DNA of 64,000 nt from Deltaproteobacteria bacterium. Lineage in GTDB: Bacteria > Myxococcota_A > Polyangia > GCA-2747355. Each line of letters begins with the position of its first letter. Position 1 is the stretch's first letter. Below, one piece after another: positions 17,804 to 27,163 of the stretch. The notes below the pieces were generated by a model. That model searched no databases and was not told the DNA's origin. It saw nothing but the letters and a program-made list of their open reading frames with translations. The DNA is taken from contig JACKDQ010000007.1 in assembly GCA_020633415.1 (NCBI GenBank), positions 1-64,000 on the forward strand, in the 5' to 3' direction. The position numbers and the translations under genes were made by a program.

Positions 17804-19155
17804 ACAGTGGAAGTGCAACCAGAGTTGTAGGCGCGGCAGCGCCGCCTGAGGTGGCGATCCAAGGTTGTTGCCTCGAGATGATCCGCGGGCCAGAGGTCGG
17901 CCGACGCTGGGATCTCGGCGAGCGCGCGACGATCGGCAAGTCGCCGGACAACGACATCGTCGTCGTTGACGCAACGGTGTCGCGCCAGCATCTGCTGATC
18001 GAGCAGCACTCGGCTGGCGGGTTCCGCGTCAAAGATCTCGGCAGCACCAACGGCACCTACGTGGAGGACACGCGCGTGGTCGAGGCCTATCTGCGCGCGG
18101 GGTCTGAAGTGCGTGTAGGTGAGGTGGCGTTCAAGCTGCGCGCGGTCTATCAGGACGCGGATGTTGTTCCCGGCGCCGGAAATTTTGGGGACTTGGTCGG
18201 GCAGTCGGCGCCAATGCGGCGGGTCTTTGCGTTGCTCGAGCGTGTTGCGCCCACCGACGCTACGATCTTGATCACCGGTGAGACCGGAACAGGGAAGAGC
18301 GCGATGGCGCGGGCGATTCACGATCAGAGCAAGCGTTGTGATCGCCCCTTTGTGACCGTTGACTGTGGTGCGATCTCGATCAACCTGATCGAAAGCGAAC
18401 TGTTTGGCCATGAAAAGGGTGCCTTCACTGGAGCGCATGCTCAGCGCCGTGGCGCGCTTGAGATCTGCGCGGGTGGTACCTTGTTCATCGATGATCTCGA
18501 CGATTTGCCGCTCGACGTGCAGTCGAAGCTGCTACGAGCGCTCGATGCGCGTGAGATCACGCGGGTCGGCTCGACCAAGCTAATCAAGCTGGACCTGCGG
18601 GTTATCGCCGCGACCAAAAAGAACCTGATCGAGGAAGTCGCTCATGGGCGCTTTCGCGAAGACCTCTACTATCGCGTCTCGGTGGTGACATTCAGTTTGC
18701 CTGCATTACGCGAGCGTTTGGAGGACGTACCTGCGCTCGCCGAGACATTCTTATCGCAAAGCGGTCGTAGCTGGGATGGGTTGCCGCACGCCTTGCGCGA
18801 GCGCTTGCAGCAGCACAGCTTCCCGGGAAACGTGCGCGAGTTGCGTAACCTGCTTGAGCGGGCGATGTACCTTGAGGGCTTTGACGCGGTTGACCCCGCG
18901 GTGTTCCCTGTCGAAACTTCGACGGCCGCCGGAGGAACCGAGTTCCGCCTCGTTGCCGACTATATGATGCCATTTAAGGAGGCCAAGGAGGCCTTGGTCG
19001 ATCGCTTCGCGCGTGAGTATCTCAAGCGATTGGTTGCCAGAACTGCCGGTAACATTGCGCGCGCAGCACGCGAGGCCGGAATCGATCGCAAACACTTGTA
19101 CGCTCTACTCGGAAAATACGACCTTAATCCGAAGGGCAAGGAAGCAAAGGATTGA
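17800..19155 (+). CDS. FHA-domain sigma-54 activator (bacterial enhancer-binding protein)
   Basis: A 451-aa regulator starting at GTG within a GTGA overlap. The FHA domain (about 25-115) has IGKSPDNDIVV, ATVSRQH and STNGTY, so it should read phospho-threonine. The AAA+ domain has Walker A GETGTGKS (160-167) and the sigma-54 contact loop GAFTGA (207-212). Walker B reads LFIDDLDDL, with aspartate where the catalytic glutamate normally stands. A Fis-type helix-turn-helix (NIARAAREAGIDRKHLYALL) ends the protein. It probably couples kinase signalling to sigma-54 transcription, perhaps of this locus; no site in the operon was identified. Confidence 0.93.
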   Translation: MNSGSATRVVGAAAPPEVAIQGCCLEMIRGPEVGRRWDLGERATIGKSPDNDIVVVDATVSRQHLLIEQHSAGGFRVKDLGSTNGTYVEDTRVVEAYLRAGSEVRVGEVAFKLRAVYQDADVVPGAGNFGDLVGQSAPMRRVFALLERVAPTDATILITGETGTGKSAMARAIHDQSKRCDRPFVTVDCGAISINLIESELFGHEKGAFTGAHAQRRGALEICAGGTLFIDDLDDLPLDVQSKLLRALDAREITRVGSTKLIKLDLRVIAATKKNLIEEVAHGRFREDLYYRVSVVTFSLPALRERLEDVPALAETFLSQSGRSWDGLPHALRERLQQHSFPGNVRELRNLLERAMYLEGFDAVDPAVFPVETSTAAGGTEFRLVADYMMPFKEAKEALVDRFAREYLKRLVARTAGNIARAAREAGIDRKHLYALLGKYDLNPKGKEAKD

Positions 19156-19811
19156 TGATGATTCTCGCCAAGTCGCTACGGAGCATCGTCGTTCTTTCGG
19201 TCGCCTTGTGCGGCTGCAACGACAGCAACGAGCAAAAGGACTTTCGCTCCAAACCGTGTCCGACGGGAGGACTCGCTGCACCGGGAACGACGCAGCAGGA
19301 GCAACAAGAGCAGATCGAGAACTACCAAAAGTACGCCTGCGATCAGCCGCAGATCTGCCCCGACGAAGGGTCTCCGTTTGCGCCGTTTTACGTGATCGAT
19401 CCGAAGGCTGCTCCGGCGACGGTCAACCTCGGTCTGACCAATTGCTCGACTGGTCAGAAGAAGCTGTTGATCGATAAGATCGTCATCGCCGGCGATCAAC
19501 GTTGCTTCTTCACTGAGGCGATTGTCGAGAAGCAGACGATCGACCCGGGCGAGACGGTGATCGTCAAGGTCGACTACAAGCCCACCGCACTCGGCGAGGA
19601 CCACGGTCAGTTCCAGATTCACAGCAACGCTGAGAACCACGCCGTGCTCAAGGTACCATTTTGCAGTCGCGCACTTGATAAGGCACCGGTGTCACCCGAT
19701 GCGGGTGTCGCCGATGGGGGGCCGAGCGACGGCGGAACAGCTGCCGATGCTGCCGTCAGGATGCGCTGCCAGGAAGTCACCTCGGTCACCAGTCAGTGTC
19801 ACAAGCCCTAG
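19155..19811 (+). CDS. Lipoprotein with an Ig-like/ASPM-type domain, function unknown
   Basis: A 218-aa lipoprotein. The ATG at 19155 overlaps the preceding TGA by one base; a TTG one codon earlier is possible. The lipobox is VALCGCN. After a Gln-rich stretch there is a beta-rich section (KLLIDKIVIAGDQRC, TIDPGETVIVKVDYKPTALG, HGQFQIHSNA) typical of immunoglobulin-like folds of the choice-of-anchor or ASPM/SPD-2 type. A low-complexity Asp/Gly tail (SPDAGVADGGPSDGGTAAD) precedes the C-terminal Cys-containing end. It is the last gene of the packed run. Role unknown. Confidence 0.8.
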   Translation: MMILAKSLRSIVVLSVALCGCNDSNEQKDFRSKPCPTGGLAAPGTTQQEQQEQIENYQKYACDQPQICPDEGSPFAPFYVIDPKAAPATVNLGLTNCSTGQKKLLIDKIVIAGDQRCFFTEAIVEKQTIDPGETVIVKVDYKPTALGEDHGQFQIHSNAENHAVLKVPFCSRALDKAPVSPDAGVADGGPSDGGTAADAAVRMRCQEVTSVTSQCHKP

Positions 19812-19937
19812 CTGAGTCCGCCTGCGGCTAACTGAGTCGGCTTGCCGCTGAGGCGCCGACCAAGTTGTCCAGTGCTAGCCGTTGCCTGTTTCGCGGGCTT
19901 TGCCTGGGCCGCCGGCTGACGTATTATCTGCGTCACT

Positions 19938-20885
19938 ATGCGCGTCGACGGTCGGACGATATTGACGCTGATCTGCCTGACGCTGATCGGTAGCGGGGAG
20001 GGGCAGGCCGCGCCACGTACGGGATCGCTGGCGGCCAAGCCACGCGTGATTATCGTCGACGATGGCGGGGGTGGAGACGTCGCGCTGCTAGACAGCCTCG
20101 GCGCGCGTTTTGCGCTGATCGAGTTGACCGCGCTAACGCCATTAATGCGGCAAGCCGACGACAAGCGTCGCATCGTCGATACGATTAAGGCTCACATTCA
20201 GGCCGCTCGGGACTCGCTGTTGAGACTGAAGCACGATGCTTGCGAGAGTGAGCTGGCTCAGGCGGTCTCAACGGTCGAGAACAGTCTGGTGCGCTTCTAT
20301 CTGCCTCAGCTCGCCGCCGAAGTCTACCTTTGGCGCGGAGTCTGCGCGCTCAGGCGCGTCGTACCTGCGGAGGCGCGGTCAGCCTTTCATCAGGCGCTGC
20401 ACTACGACCCGCAGCTCAAGCTCGGGCCGTATTTTAGTCCGCAGGTTCGCGATGCCTTTAGCGAGGCGACGAGTAGCCTGCCGACGGCCCCGCTGCCGAG
20501 CGCCGCCGAGATGCGGCAGGTACTTCAGCTCGATCGCCAAGCTGCCGGACTGTTGCTGATTCGCACGCGCCGCCTTGACGCGAAACGTTCCCAGCTCGCT
20601 GTGCTCGCTTTACGCCCTGATCGCGGCGCCTATGAGGGGGTAGAGAGCGTTATCATCAAAGAGGGGCTGGCCGCTTCGGCGGAGCTTGATGCGTTTATCG
20701 ATCGGCTGACTCAGCGCCTTGGCCTGCAACTAGCGGTATCGCGGCCGGTGGCGCCGCGCGCCAAGCCCTGGTACAAGCGGTGGTACCTTTGGGTTGGGGC
20801 GGTTGTCGCCGTTGTCGCGGCGACGACCGTTGCGTCGACGCTGCGCCGTGACACCGTCGACGTCTCGGTGAGCTGGGCGCGATGA
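19938..20885 (+). CDS. Exported TPR-like protein with C-terminal membrane anchor
   Basis: A 315-aa protein with signal peptide (LTLICLTLIGSGEGQAAP). The middle carries a single TPR-like block seen in many myxobacterial envelope proteins (YLWRGVCALRRVVPAEARSA then FHQALHYDPQLKLGPYFSPQ). Near the C-terminus KPWYKRWYLWVGAVVAVVAA forms one transmembrane helix with a short tail. The gene stands 126 bp after the previous stop, so it likely has its own promoter. It overlaps the kelch lipoprotein gene by 4 nt (ATGA). Function not recognised. Confidence 0.82.
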   Translation: MRVDGRTILTLICLTLIGSGEGQAAPRTGSLAAKPRVIIVDDGGGGDVALLDSLGARFALIELTALTPLMRQADDKRRIVDTIKAHIQAARDSLLRLKHDACESELAQAVSTVENSLVRFYLPQLAAEVYLWRGVCALRRVVPAEARSAFHQALHYDPQLKLGPYFSPQVRDAFSEATSSLPTAPLPSAAEMRQVLQLDRQAAGLLLIRTRRLDAKRSQLAVLALRPDRGAYEGVESVIIKEGLAASAELDAFIDRLTQRLGLQLAVSRPVAPRAKPWYKRWYLWVGAVVAVVAATTVASTLRRDTVDVSVSWAR

Positions 20886-22357
20886 CCAGGGTTTTCATCG
20901 GGTTGATGATCGTCTTGGGGGGCTCTTCTGCCTGCACCGATCGGATCGGTCGGCTGTTCGTCAACGTGACACGCTCGTCGGGTGCTAGCGAAGATCCGTT
21001 TGACGGTATTGCCGCTTTTGTTCGGCTGCGGGTTGACGGCCCATTCGGTCGCAGCGGGCCAACCACCTTTCGGCTGGCCGAAGAGCGTGGCGCGTTGACC
21101 GATCTCGAACCGGGGGCCGGCCAGGTCTTGACGGTCGAAGGCTTGGGACCAGAGGAAAACACCGTCAGTCGTGGCCGGAGCTCGCCGTTGCTGATCGCCG
21201 GAGGCGACAACGCGCTCAACCTGTTCGTCGCTCGTCTCGACCGTTTCAGTCAGACGCCCAAAGAGGGCTGGCTCGCAGCAGAGGGGATGAGCGTCGGGCG
21301 TGCGTTCCATCGAGCCGTCGATGGCCACGGCATGCGGTTGCTGCTGGTTGGCGGCGTTACCCAGCCGTGGCGACCGACGGAACCCAACCAGCCTCTCGAG
21401 GCGACATCGCTGGTCGACGATCTCGATGCAAATGGCATGCTATTTGCGGAACGCGACTGCCAAGCGGTCGGAAAGTGTTTGGCTCAGCCGTTGATCCTGC
21501 ATGAGATCGCTTGGTTGCCCAGCGGCAACGCGTTGATCATTGGCGGGGTAGCGCAGCCGCAGTCAGGCGCTCTGTCGCCCACTTCGCAGACAACGATCTA
21601 TTCGGCCACCGAAGACAGTTTCTTCGCCGGTCCGGAGCTCAAGGCCGCCCGCTACGCTCATGCGGTCGCTGTCTGGCAAGATGGGGTGGCGATCGTCGGT
21701 GGCATCGGTGCTGATGGGCGTTCGACGTCACTCGTCGAATTGTTCGTCGACGGAGAGATCCGCAACTTGCCTCGATTGAGCCAACCCCGACGGAATCCCA
21801 CGCTGACGGTACTCAATGATGGGCGACTGTGGGCGGTTGGTGGTAGCGACGATGGCGGGGCGCCGCTGGCCACGACGGAGTTTCTTGCGCCGGGCAGTGC
21901 GCGTTGGGCTGCAGGCCCGGTGCTGGGTCAGGCACGCGCGCGGCATCGTACGCTCAGCACCGCCGATGGTGTTTTCGTCGTCGGCGGTCTCGGCGCCGGA
22001 GGCATACCGGTCACAGCGATCGAGCGGTTGAACCCCGACACAGACACGCTGACCGATGTAGGCAAGCTCAAGCTGGGGCGTTGGGGTCACACCGTTAGCG
22101 ATCTTGGCGACGGGCGCGTGATGGTCGTCGGCGGCTTTACCGGATCGGCGGGCGGGTCGCCCACGCCAACCGTCGAGTTTCTCAGCGGTCTGTTCGGCCA
22201 GCAGGTTCAAGTGCTGACCGGTCCGCGGATGCGGCGCGCGCGGGGGGGCCACACGACCAATCTGCTTCGTCCAGGTGTGCTGGTCGTGATCGGCGGAGTA
22301 ACCCAGGACGCCCAGGGGTCGCGCGTAGTCGGTGACGCCGAGGTATTTACCTACTAG
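20882..22357 (+). CDS. Kelch-type beta-propeller lipoprotein
   Basis: A 491-aa protein with lipobox LGGSSAC. An N-terminal domain of about 110 residues is followed by a series of kelch-like blades ending in VGG (LLLVGGVTQPW, ALIIGGVAQPQ, VAIVGGIGADGR, LWAVGGSDDGG, VFVVGGLGAGG, RVMVVGGFTGSAGG). The six or so repeats would close one propeller. It is expected on the outer membrane or surface as a binding or scaffolding protein. It is co-transcribed with the preceding TPR-like gene. No ligand can be inferred. Confidence 0.85.
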   Translation: MTRVFIGLMIVLGGSSACTDRIGRLFVNVTRSSGASEDPFDGIAAFVRLRVDGPFGRSGPTTFRLAEERGALTDLEPGAGQVLTVEGLGPEENTVSRGRSSPLLIAGGDNALNLFVARLDRFSQTPKEGWLAAEGMSVGRAFHRAVDGHGMRLLLVGGVTQPWRPTEPNQPLEATSLVDDLDANGMLFAERDCQAVGKCLAQPLILHEIAWLPSGNALIIGGVAQPQSGALSPTSQTTIYSATEDSFFAGPELKAARYAHAVAVWQDGVAIVGGIGADGRSTSLVELFVDGEIRNLPRLSQPRRNPTLTVLNDGRLWAVGGSDDGGAPLATTEFLAPGSARWAAGPVLGQARARHRTLSTADGVFVVGGLGAGGIPVTAIERLNPDTDTLTDVGKLKLGRWGHTVSDLGDGRVMVVGGFTGSAGGSPTPTVEFLSGLFGQQVQVLTGPRMRRARGGHTTNLLRPGVLVVIGGVTQDAQGSRVVGDAEVFTY

Positions 22358-22392
22358 CGCCGTGTGACCCGTCGAAGCGCAGCGACGATCGC

Positions 22393-24105
22393 TTAACCGG
22401 TGATCGAGAGCGCTTTGCCGAGCGCGATGATTCGGTCGGCGACGCGCAAGGCGTTGGCCTGGATCGTCAAGGTGTTGGGCACGCCACCGCTGGTCGGCAT
22501 GAACGCGCCATCGGTGACAAAAACATTCGGCGCGGTATGCACGCGGCAGTCGCGGTCCAAGACCGACGTGCGCCGATCGGCACCGAAACGGCAAGTTCCA
22601 GCTTGTAGCCAGTACGTCGACTCCGCGCGGTGCGTGGCCTGCAGTCGCTGTGCGCCCATCTCCTCCAAAACGCGGAGTCCGGCCTTGACGAGTGCGAGGT
22701 TGGTCGTGCGATCGAGCGGGTGGCGCTGGTCGGTGAACCGCGCAACGGGCAGGCCAAAGCGGTCTTTGACCTGATCGTCGAGCGTGACCTGTGATGCGGC
22801 GACAGGCAGCGTCTCCGAGAATACTTCAAACTCAAGTTGGCGCGTCTGCAGGAACCGCTGCCGTAGTGCGTCCTTAAGCGCGCTCCCCCACAGCCTTTTG
22901 CCGCGATGAAGCGCCAGCTGTTCGGCGGCATGGATCGGGTTGCCGTGAGGCAAGAGAAAACTCAGCGTCCCACCTTTGCGTTTCCTACTGCGCTTACCGA
23001 TCAGATAGAGGTCTTGAAAGGAGCGATTGACGAATGGGGCGTTGAAGTCGATCTTGCGGATCCGTGGATCATCGCGCGCAAACTCACCTTCGCCCGCGCC
23101 GAAACCGAGAAACATCAGGCCGCGTCCGACCCAGCCCTCTTGGTTGCCGAGCCCTTCGGGGTGGGCTTTCGATTTGGAGAGCAACAGCAGGCGAGCGCTC
23201 TCTACCGTCGAGCAGGCGACAACCACCGCGCGGCAAGCCAATCGATGGCGGGCGCCAGCGCGGTCGATGTAATGCACGGCTTGCGCACGCCCGCTGTCGT
23301 CGCTGTCGATCTCATAGGCCATCGACAGCGGGCGGATCTGACAGTTCCCCGTCTTGATCGCCTGAGGGAGCAGTGCCTCGAGAACCGAGCTCTTCGCCCC
23401 TGTGGTGCAGCCGTAGCTGCCGCAAAAGCGCGTGTAGGCACAGGAGCTGCGCCCTCGATAGGGCTGCGAGAGGATCGCGCGCGCCGTCGGGTAGGCGTGC
23501 CAGCCGAGCTTGGTGCAGGCTTGATCGATCAATGTTGCGAAGCCGTTTTCGAGCAACGGCGGCAACGGCAGTTTTTCAGCGACCACGTCGAATGGATTCT
23601 TTGCGGCATCGCCCGAGACACCCAGCTCGCGCTCGATTCTTGTGTAGTAAGGGGCGAGCTCGCGCCACGCGATCGGCCAATCGCTCAGAATGCTACCGGC
23701 AACTGGGCCGAGCAGCGTCCGCAATTTGAGGTCGCTTGGTTGCAGGCGATAGGTAAAACCCGAAAAGTGTACCGTCGCGCCGCCGACGCAGTTGGCGGTC
23801 CAGCCGTGGGTTGTTTTTTCGCGCTGGCCATTTGATCGCTGCAGGATGTGGGGCTCTTCGCTTGGCGATGGTACGAAGAAGTCCCGTCGGCAAATGCCGA
23901 TCTCGTCGTAGATAAAGTCTTCGCGGGTATAGGCCGGCCCCTTTTCGAGGACGACGACGCGCAGGCCGGCGCGCGCAAGCGACAGCGCGACCGGCGCACC
24001 GCCAGCGCCACTGCCGATCACGACCACATCGACGGTCCCGGCGCGTGCGACGTCGTTGCCTAGCGGCCGACCATGGCGCTCGAGCATCGTCATCCGCGCG
24101 CCCAA
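22393..24105 (-). CDS. GMC-family FAD-dependent oxidoreductase
   Basis: A 570-aa flavoprotein of the gluconate/choline-type GMC family. The FAD site is GSGAGGAPVALSLARAGLR followed by VVVLEKG. The conserved WTANCVGGATVHFSG and the C-terminal block PNVFVTDGAFMPTSGGVPNT are family hallmarks. The histidine that usually precedes the G-T-C/R-x-G motif reads leucine here (WLQAGTCRFG). Start alternatives are the first codon and ATG four codons in. It overlaps the subunit 3-like gene upstream by 16 nt, so the two probably form a membrane or periplasm-facing sugar/alcohol dehydrogenase. No cytochrome c subunit lies next to them. Confidence 0.9.
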   Translation of the reverse strand: MGARMTMLERHGRPLGNDVARAGTVDVVVIGSGAGGAPVALSLARAGLRVVVLEKGPAYTREDFIYDEIGICRRDFFVPSPSEEPHILQRSNGQREKTTHGWTANCVGGATVHFSGFTYRLQPSDLKLRTLLGPVAGSILSDWPIAWRELAPYYTRIERELGVSGDAAKNPFDVVAEKLPLPPLLENGFATLIDQACTKLGWHAYPTARAILSQPYRGRSSCAYTRFCGSYGCTTGAKSSVLEALLPQAIKTGNCQIRPLSMAYEIDSDDSGRAQAVHYIDRAGARHRLACRAVVVACSTVESARLLLLSKSKAHPEGLGNQEGWVGRGLMFLGFGAGEGEFARDDPRIRKIDFNAPFVNRSFQDLYLIGKRSRKRKGGTLSFLLPHGNPIHAAEQLALHRGKRLWGSALKDALRQRFLQTRQLEFEVFSETLPVAASQVTLDDQVKDRFGLPVARFTDQRHPLDRTTNLALVKAGLRVLEEMGAQRLQATHRAESTYWLQAGTCRFGADRRTSVLDRDCRVHTAPNVFVTDGAFMPTSGGVPNTLTIQANALRVADRIIALGKALSITG

Positions 24106-24689
24106 CGCGGGCAGGCCGGTCGTGGAATCCGTGGGAGATGTTTGAGCATCTGCCAGCCGCGCTCATCACGGTTGCCGCCATAGATCGGGTCGCCGAAAAA
24201 GCCTTCAAGCGTCAGGCCGAGCAAGGTATCAAATAGCCGCGCGCCACTCTGGTCGCCGAGGCGCGTTTGGAGTAGTTCGCTGAGCATCGCGTCCTGTTGC
24301 TGGGGCGGCAGGCTGAAAAATGGCCGCCGAAATCGACGCATCGCCGTGAGATTTAGCCAACGATCGCCAGCGGCGAACAGCGGTAGAAATGCCGCGATCG
24401 GCGGACGCGAAAGCTGCTCGTCGAGAAAGCTGATCACATCGGCGTCGGTAGCGCCCGGGTCGCGATCAGCGGGTATGATCCGTTCGCAAGCCGCGCGATA
24501 GGTTCGCCACTGGCGCGGATTGAGCGCCTTGCCGCGTTGGCGAGAGGCCACGCGGCAGTCAGTCGCCCGCTGCCCGAGCGGTCCAGTGTCACTCTTGTTT
24601 CGGCGTTTGCCGCGGCCTGAAGGCTTGCAGGCGAGCTTCGCGGCTAGCGGAGCGCTGGCCAGGACCAGAATGAAACGCCGTCGGTGCAC
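24090..24689 (-). CDS. Gluconate 2-dehydrogenase subunit 3-like protein
   Basis: A 199-aa protein. The start MHRRRFILVLASAPLAAKLAC gives a Tat-like RRRF motif followed by a hydrophobic stretch and a possible lipobox. The segment RAACERIIPADRDPGATDAD and the C-terminal block FFGDPIYGGNRDERGWQML are recognisable features of the subunit 3 family that accompanies GMC dehydrogenases. It would carry the flavoprotein to or across the membrane. It is first in a two-gene operon and divergent from the membrane spermidine-synthase-like gene, with about 96 bp between. Confidence 0.87.
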   Translation of the reverse strand: MHRRRFILVLASAPLAAKLACKPSGRGKRRNKSDTGPLGQRATDCRVASRQRGKALNPRQWRTYRAACERIIPADRDPGATDADVISFLDEQLSRPPIAAFLPLFAAGDRWLNLTAMRRFRRPFFSLPPQQQDAMLSELLQTRLGDQSGARLFDTLLGLTLEGFFGDPIYGGNRDERGWQMLKHLPRIPRPACPRWARG

Positions 24690-24785
24690 CCGCTGATCGT
24701 AGGGAAGCTACGATCGTGCGTCAAGCGAGCAAGCGCGGCCCAGTGCTGACGATGGTCGACGGAGCCGTCGCTGGCGTTTACACTA

Positions 24786-27140
24786 TTGCCATTGGCTGAT
24801 GAGCACGACCGTCGATTGAGCTGGCCCGGCTTTTTCGGAGTCTTTCTGATCTCCTGCGCGACGCTGATCGCGCAGCTGGCCTGGACGCGCATCCTTTCGA
24901 TCTCGCTTTGGTATCACTTTGCCTTCTTGGTCGTTAGCACGGCGATGCTCGGCTTCGGAGGGGCAGCGGCAACCTACGCGGTTAGCCGGCGGTTGGCCGC
25001 GCTGAGCTTGTCGGCGCTGCTTGCCGGCAGCGCGCTGGCGCTGAGCGTGGCGGCCCTAGGTGGTTTGCTGCTGACCAACGCCGTGCCGTTTGCGCCGTTT
25101 TCTCTGCTCGAGTCGCCGGTTCAGTTGCTCTACGGTGCGCTCTATGTCGTCGCGATCACCGCGCCGTTTTTTTGCGCGGGGCTGGTGATCACCGCGTTGT
25201 TTTCGCGGGTCCACCAACAAGCTGGTCGGATCTACGCTTGGGATCTCGTCGGCGCGGGTTTGGGGTGTCTGCTGGCTTTGCCGCTGCTCGGCCTCGGGCC
25301 CGTGCGCGCATTGCTCTCGGCTGCACTTGTCGCTGCCTGTGCCGCGCCGCTTTTCGCCGGATCAGGCAGGCGCTTGCACTATGGCCTGCCGGCGCTGCTA
25401 TTTGGCGCGCTGCTGTTGTTGCCTGTTGGCTGGCTCGAGCCATCGATCACGCCAACCAAGCGGCTCGGCGGTCAACCCGTGCAGGAACTACTCAAGCGCG
25501 GCATGAGTAGCAGAACGCTGCACAACGCCTTCTCGCGGGTCGACGTGATGCCAGCGGCATGGGGCAAGCGCATCGTGATCGATGCCGGCACCGCAGTTAC
25601 GCGTTTGCCTCGGCTCGATGCTGCGGCACTCAAGGCGCCGCTCACTGACGAACGCCAGCTGGTGCTACGCGCGCAGCAGCAGCGGGTGCTGATCATCGGC
25701 TCGGGTGGCGGCTGGGAAGTAGCCGCCGCGTTGCGCAGTCAAGCGCGCCGCGTTGTTGCTGTCGAGATCAATGGACTGATCAATCGTCTAGTCACCGAGC
25801 GTTTTGCCGATTATACCGCGCGCATCTTCCTCCATCCCGCCGTCGAGCTGCATACCGCCGAGGCGCGTAGCTACATCCGCCGTGAACAACGTCAGTTCGA
25901 TGCGATCCTCGCTGCCCATACGATTACTAACGCTGCCGCGGCAAGTGGCGCGATGAGCTTAGCCGAAGAGTACGTGTTGACCGTCGAGGCGATCGGCGAC
26001 TATATCGACCGACTCGCTGGGAGCGGACGACTGTTCATCAGTCGCCCCGAAGCGCAACTGCCGCGCCTCGTTGCCACTGCCGTTGAGGCCCTCGCTCGGC
26101 GCTCGCTGTCAGCTGCAGAGCGCGTCGTCGTATTTGCTGGCCGGCCGGCGCCGAATTTCTATGGTGCAGTCGTTGTCACGCGTGCGCCGATCATCGGCAG
26201 CGAGCGCGCCTGGATGCGACGGGTCTTGATCGACCAACGGCTGCGTCCGCTGTACTTGCCCGGCAGCCGTGCGCCGACGGTCTTTCGACGATTGGTTACG
26301 GCGAACGCCGTCGATCGCGAGGCGCTTTATCGCGCCAGCAGAACGCGGTTGGCTCCGGCCACCGATGATCGGCCGTTTTTCAACCACCGCTCGCGCTTTT
26401 CCCAGCTGAACGTGAGGCAAGTTGCCCAGGTATTTCGCCAGGGGCAGCTTGCTCGCGCTGCGGTGGAAGCGGCGCCGGTTGCGGAAGCGGTATTGATCGC
26501 GCTGCTCGTCGAGTCGCTGGTGTTTGCGTTGGCACTGATCGCTCTGCCGCTGCTACGACGTCGTACGCGAGCGGGCGCGGCATTGTTGCCGCTGACATTC
26601 TTCTTTCTGATCGGCCTGAGCTTCATCTTCGTCGAGTCAGCATTGATCCAGAGCTTCGCGCTGTTCATCGGCCAGCCGGTGCATGCGTTTGCTGTCGTTG
26701 TGGGCTCGCTGCTGATCTGCGCCGGCATCGGTAGCAGTCTGAGCGGGCGCTTGGCTGATCGTCGCCTGCCGTGGGTGCTGGGGGCGGCTGCCCTGGCGAT
26801 CGGCGTCTTTGCGCTGACCGCGCCGCGGTTGATCTCGCTCGCCCTCGGTGCCGCGTTGCCCTGGCGGGTGTTCGTCGCTGTGGGGATGCTGGCGCCGATG
26901 GCGCTGTTGATGGGCGTGCCACTGCCCACGATGATCGCCCGACTGGGCCGCGAGAGCGCCGCGGCGATACCTTGGGCCTGGGGCGCCAACGCCATCGCCT
27001 CGGTGGTCGGCGCCGTGTTAGCGGTGATCATCGCCACGGAGCTGGGGTTTTCTGGTGTGCTGATCAGCGCAGCGGCGCTTTATCTCGTCGGCGCAATGAT
27101 CGCCTTTGGGCTGTTGCGCCGAGACGGCACAAAGCTGTGA
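24786..27140 (+). CDS. Polytopic membrane protein with spermidine synthase-like methyltransferase-fold domain
   Basis: A 784-aa protein. About six hydrophobic segments occupy residues 10-220. A soluble Rossmann domain follows (about 295-430) with VLIIGSGGGWEVAAALRS and VVAVEINGLINRLV, matching the SAM/dcSAM site of spermidine synthase-like enzymes, then RQFDAILAAHTITNAAAASG. A second membrane bundle spans about 560-780. Such three-part proteins are widespread in deltaproteobacteria and their reaction is unknown. The acidic residues of aminopropyltransferases are not obviously kept. The start is uncertain: TTG codons at 24786, 24792 and 24816, no convincing ribosome site. Confidence 0.83.
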   Translation: MPLADEHDRRLSWPGFFGVFLISCATLIAQLAWTRILSISLWYHFAFLVVSTAMLGFGGAAATYAVSRRLAALSLSALLAGSALALSVAALGGLLLTNAVPFAPFSLLESPVQLLYGALYVVAITAPFFCAGLVITALFSRVHQQAGRIYAWDLVGAGLGCLLALPLLGLGPVRALLSAALVAACAAPLFAGSGRRLHYGLPALLFGALLLLPVGWLEPSITPTKRLGGQPVQELLKRGMSSRTLHNAFSRVDVMPAAWGKRIVIDAGTAVTRLPRLDAAALKAPLTDERQLVLRAQQQRVLIIGSGGGWEVAAALRSQARRVVAVEINGLINRLVTERFADYTARIFLHPAVELHTAEARSYIRREQRQFDAILAAHTITNAAAASGAMSLAEEYVLTVEAIGDYIDRLAGSGRLFISRPEAQLPRLVATAVEALARRSLSAAERVVVFAGRPAPNFYGAVVVTRAPIIGSERAWMRRVLIDQRLRPLYLPGSRAPTVFRRLVTANAVDREALYRASRTRLAPATDDRPFFNHRSRFSQLNVRQVAQVFRQGQLARAAVEAAPVAEAVLIALLVESLVFALALIALPLLRRRTRAGAALLPLTFFFLIGLSFIFVESALIQSFALFIGQPVHAFAVVVGSLLICAGIGSSLSGRLADRRLPWVLGAAALAIGVFALTAPRLISLALGAALPWRVFVAVGMLAPMALLMGVPLPTMIARLGRESAAAIPWAWGANAIASVVGAVLAVIIATELGFSGVLISAAALYLVGAMIAFGLLRRDGTKL

Positions 27141-27163
27141 TATACTCGCTCTACCGGATCAAG

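Noticed and set aside
19836..19860. GTCGGC/GCCGAC hairpin after the lipoprotein gene
   Set aside because: Six-bp stem with 13-nt loop and no T tract; too weak to call a terminator.
22906..23835. Plus-strand frame of 309 codons
   Set aside because: Antisense to the GMC oxidoreductase gene, which has intact family motifs.
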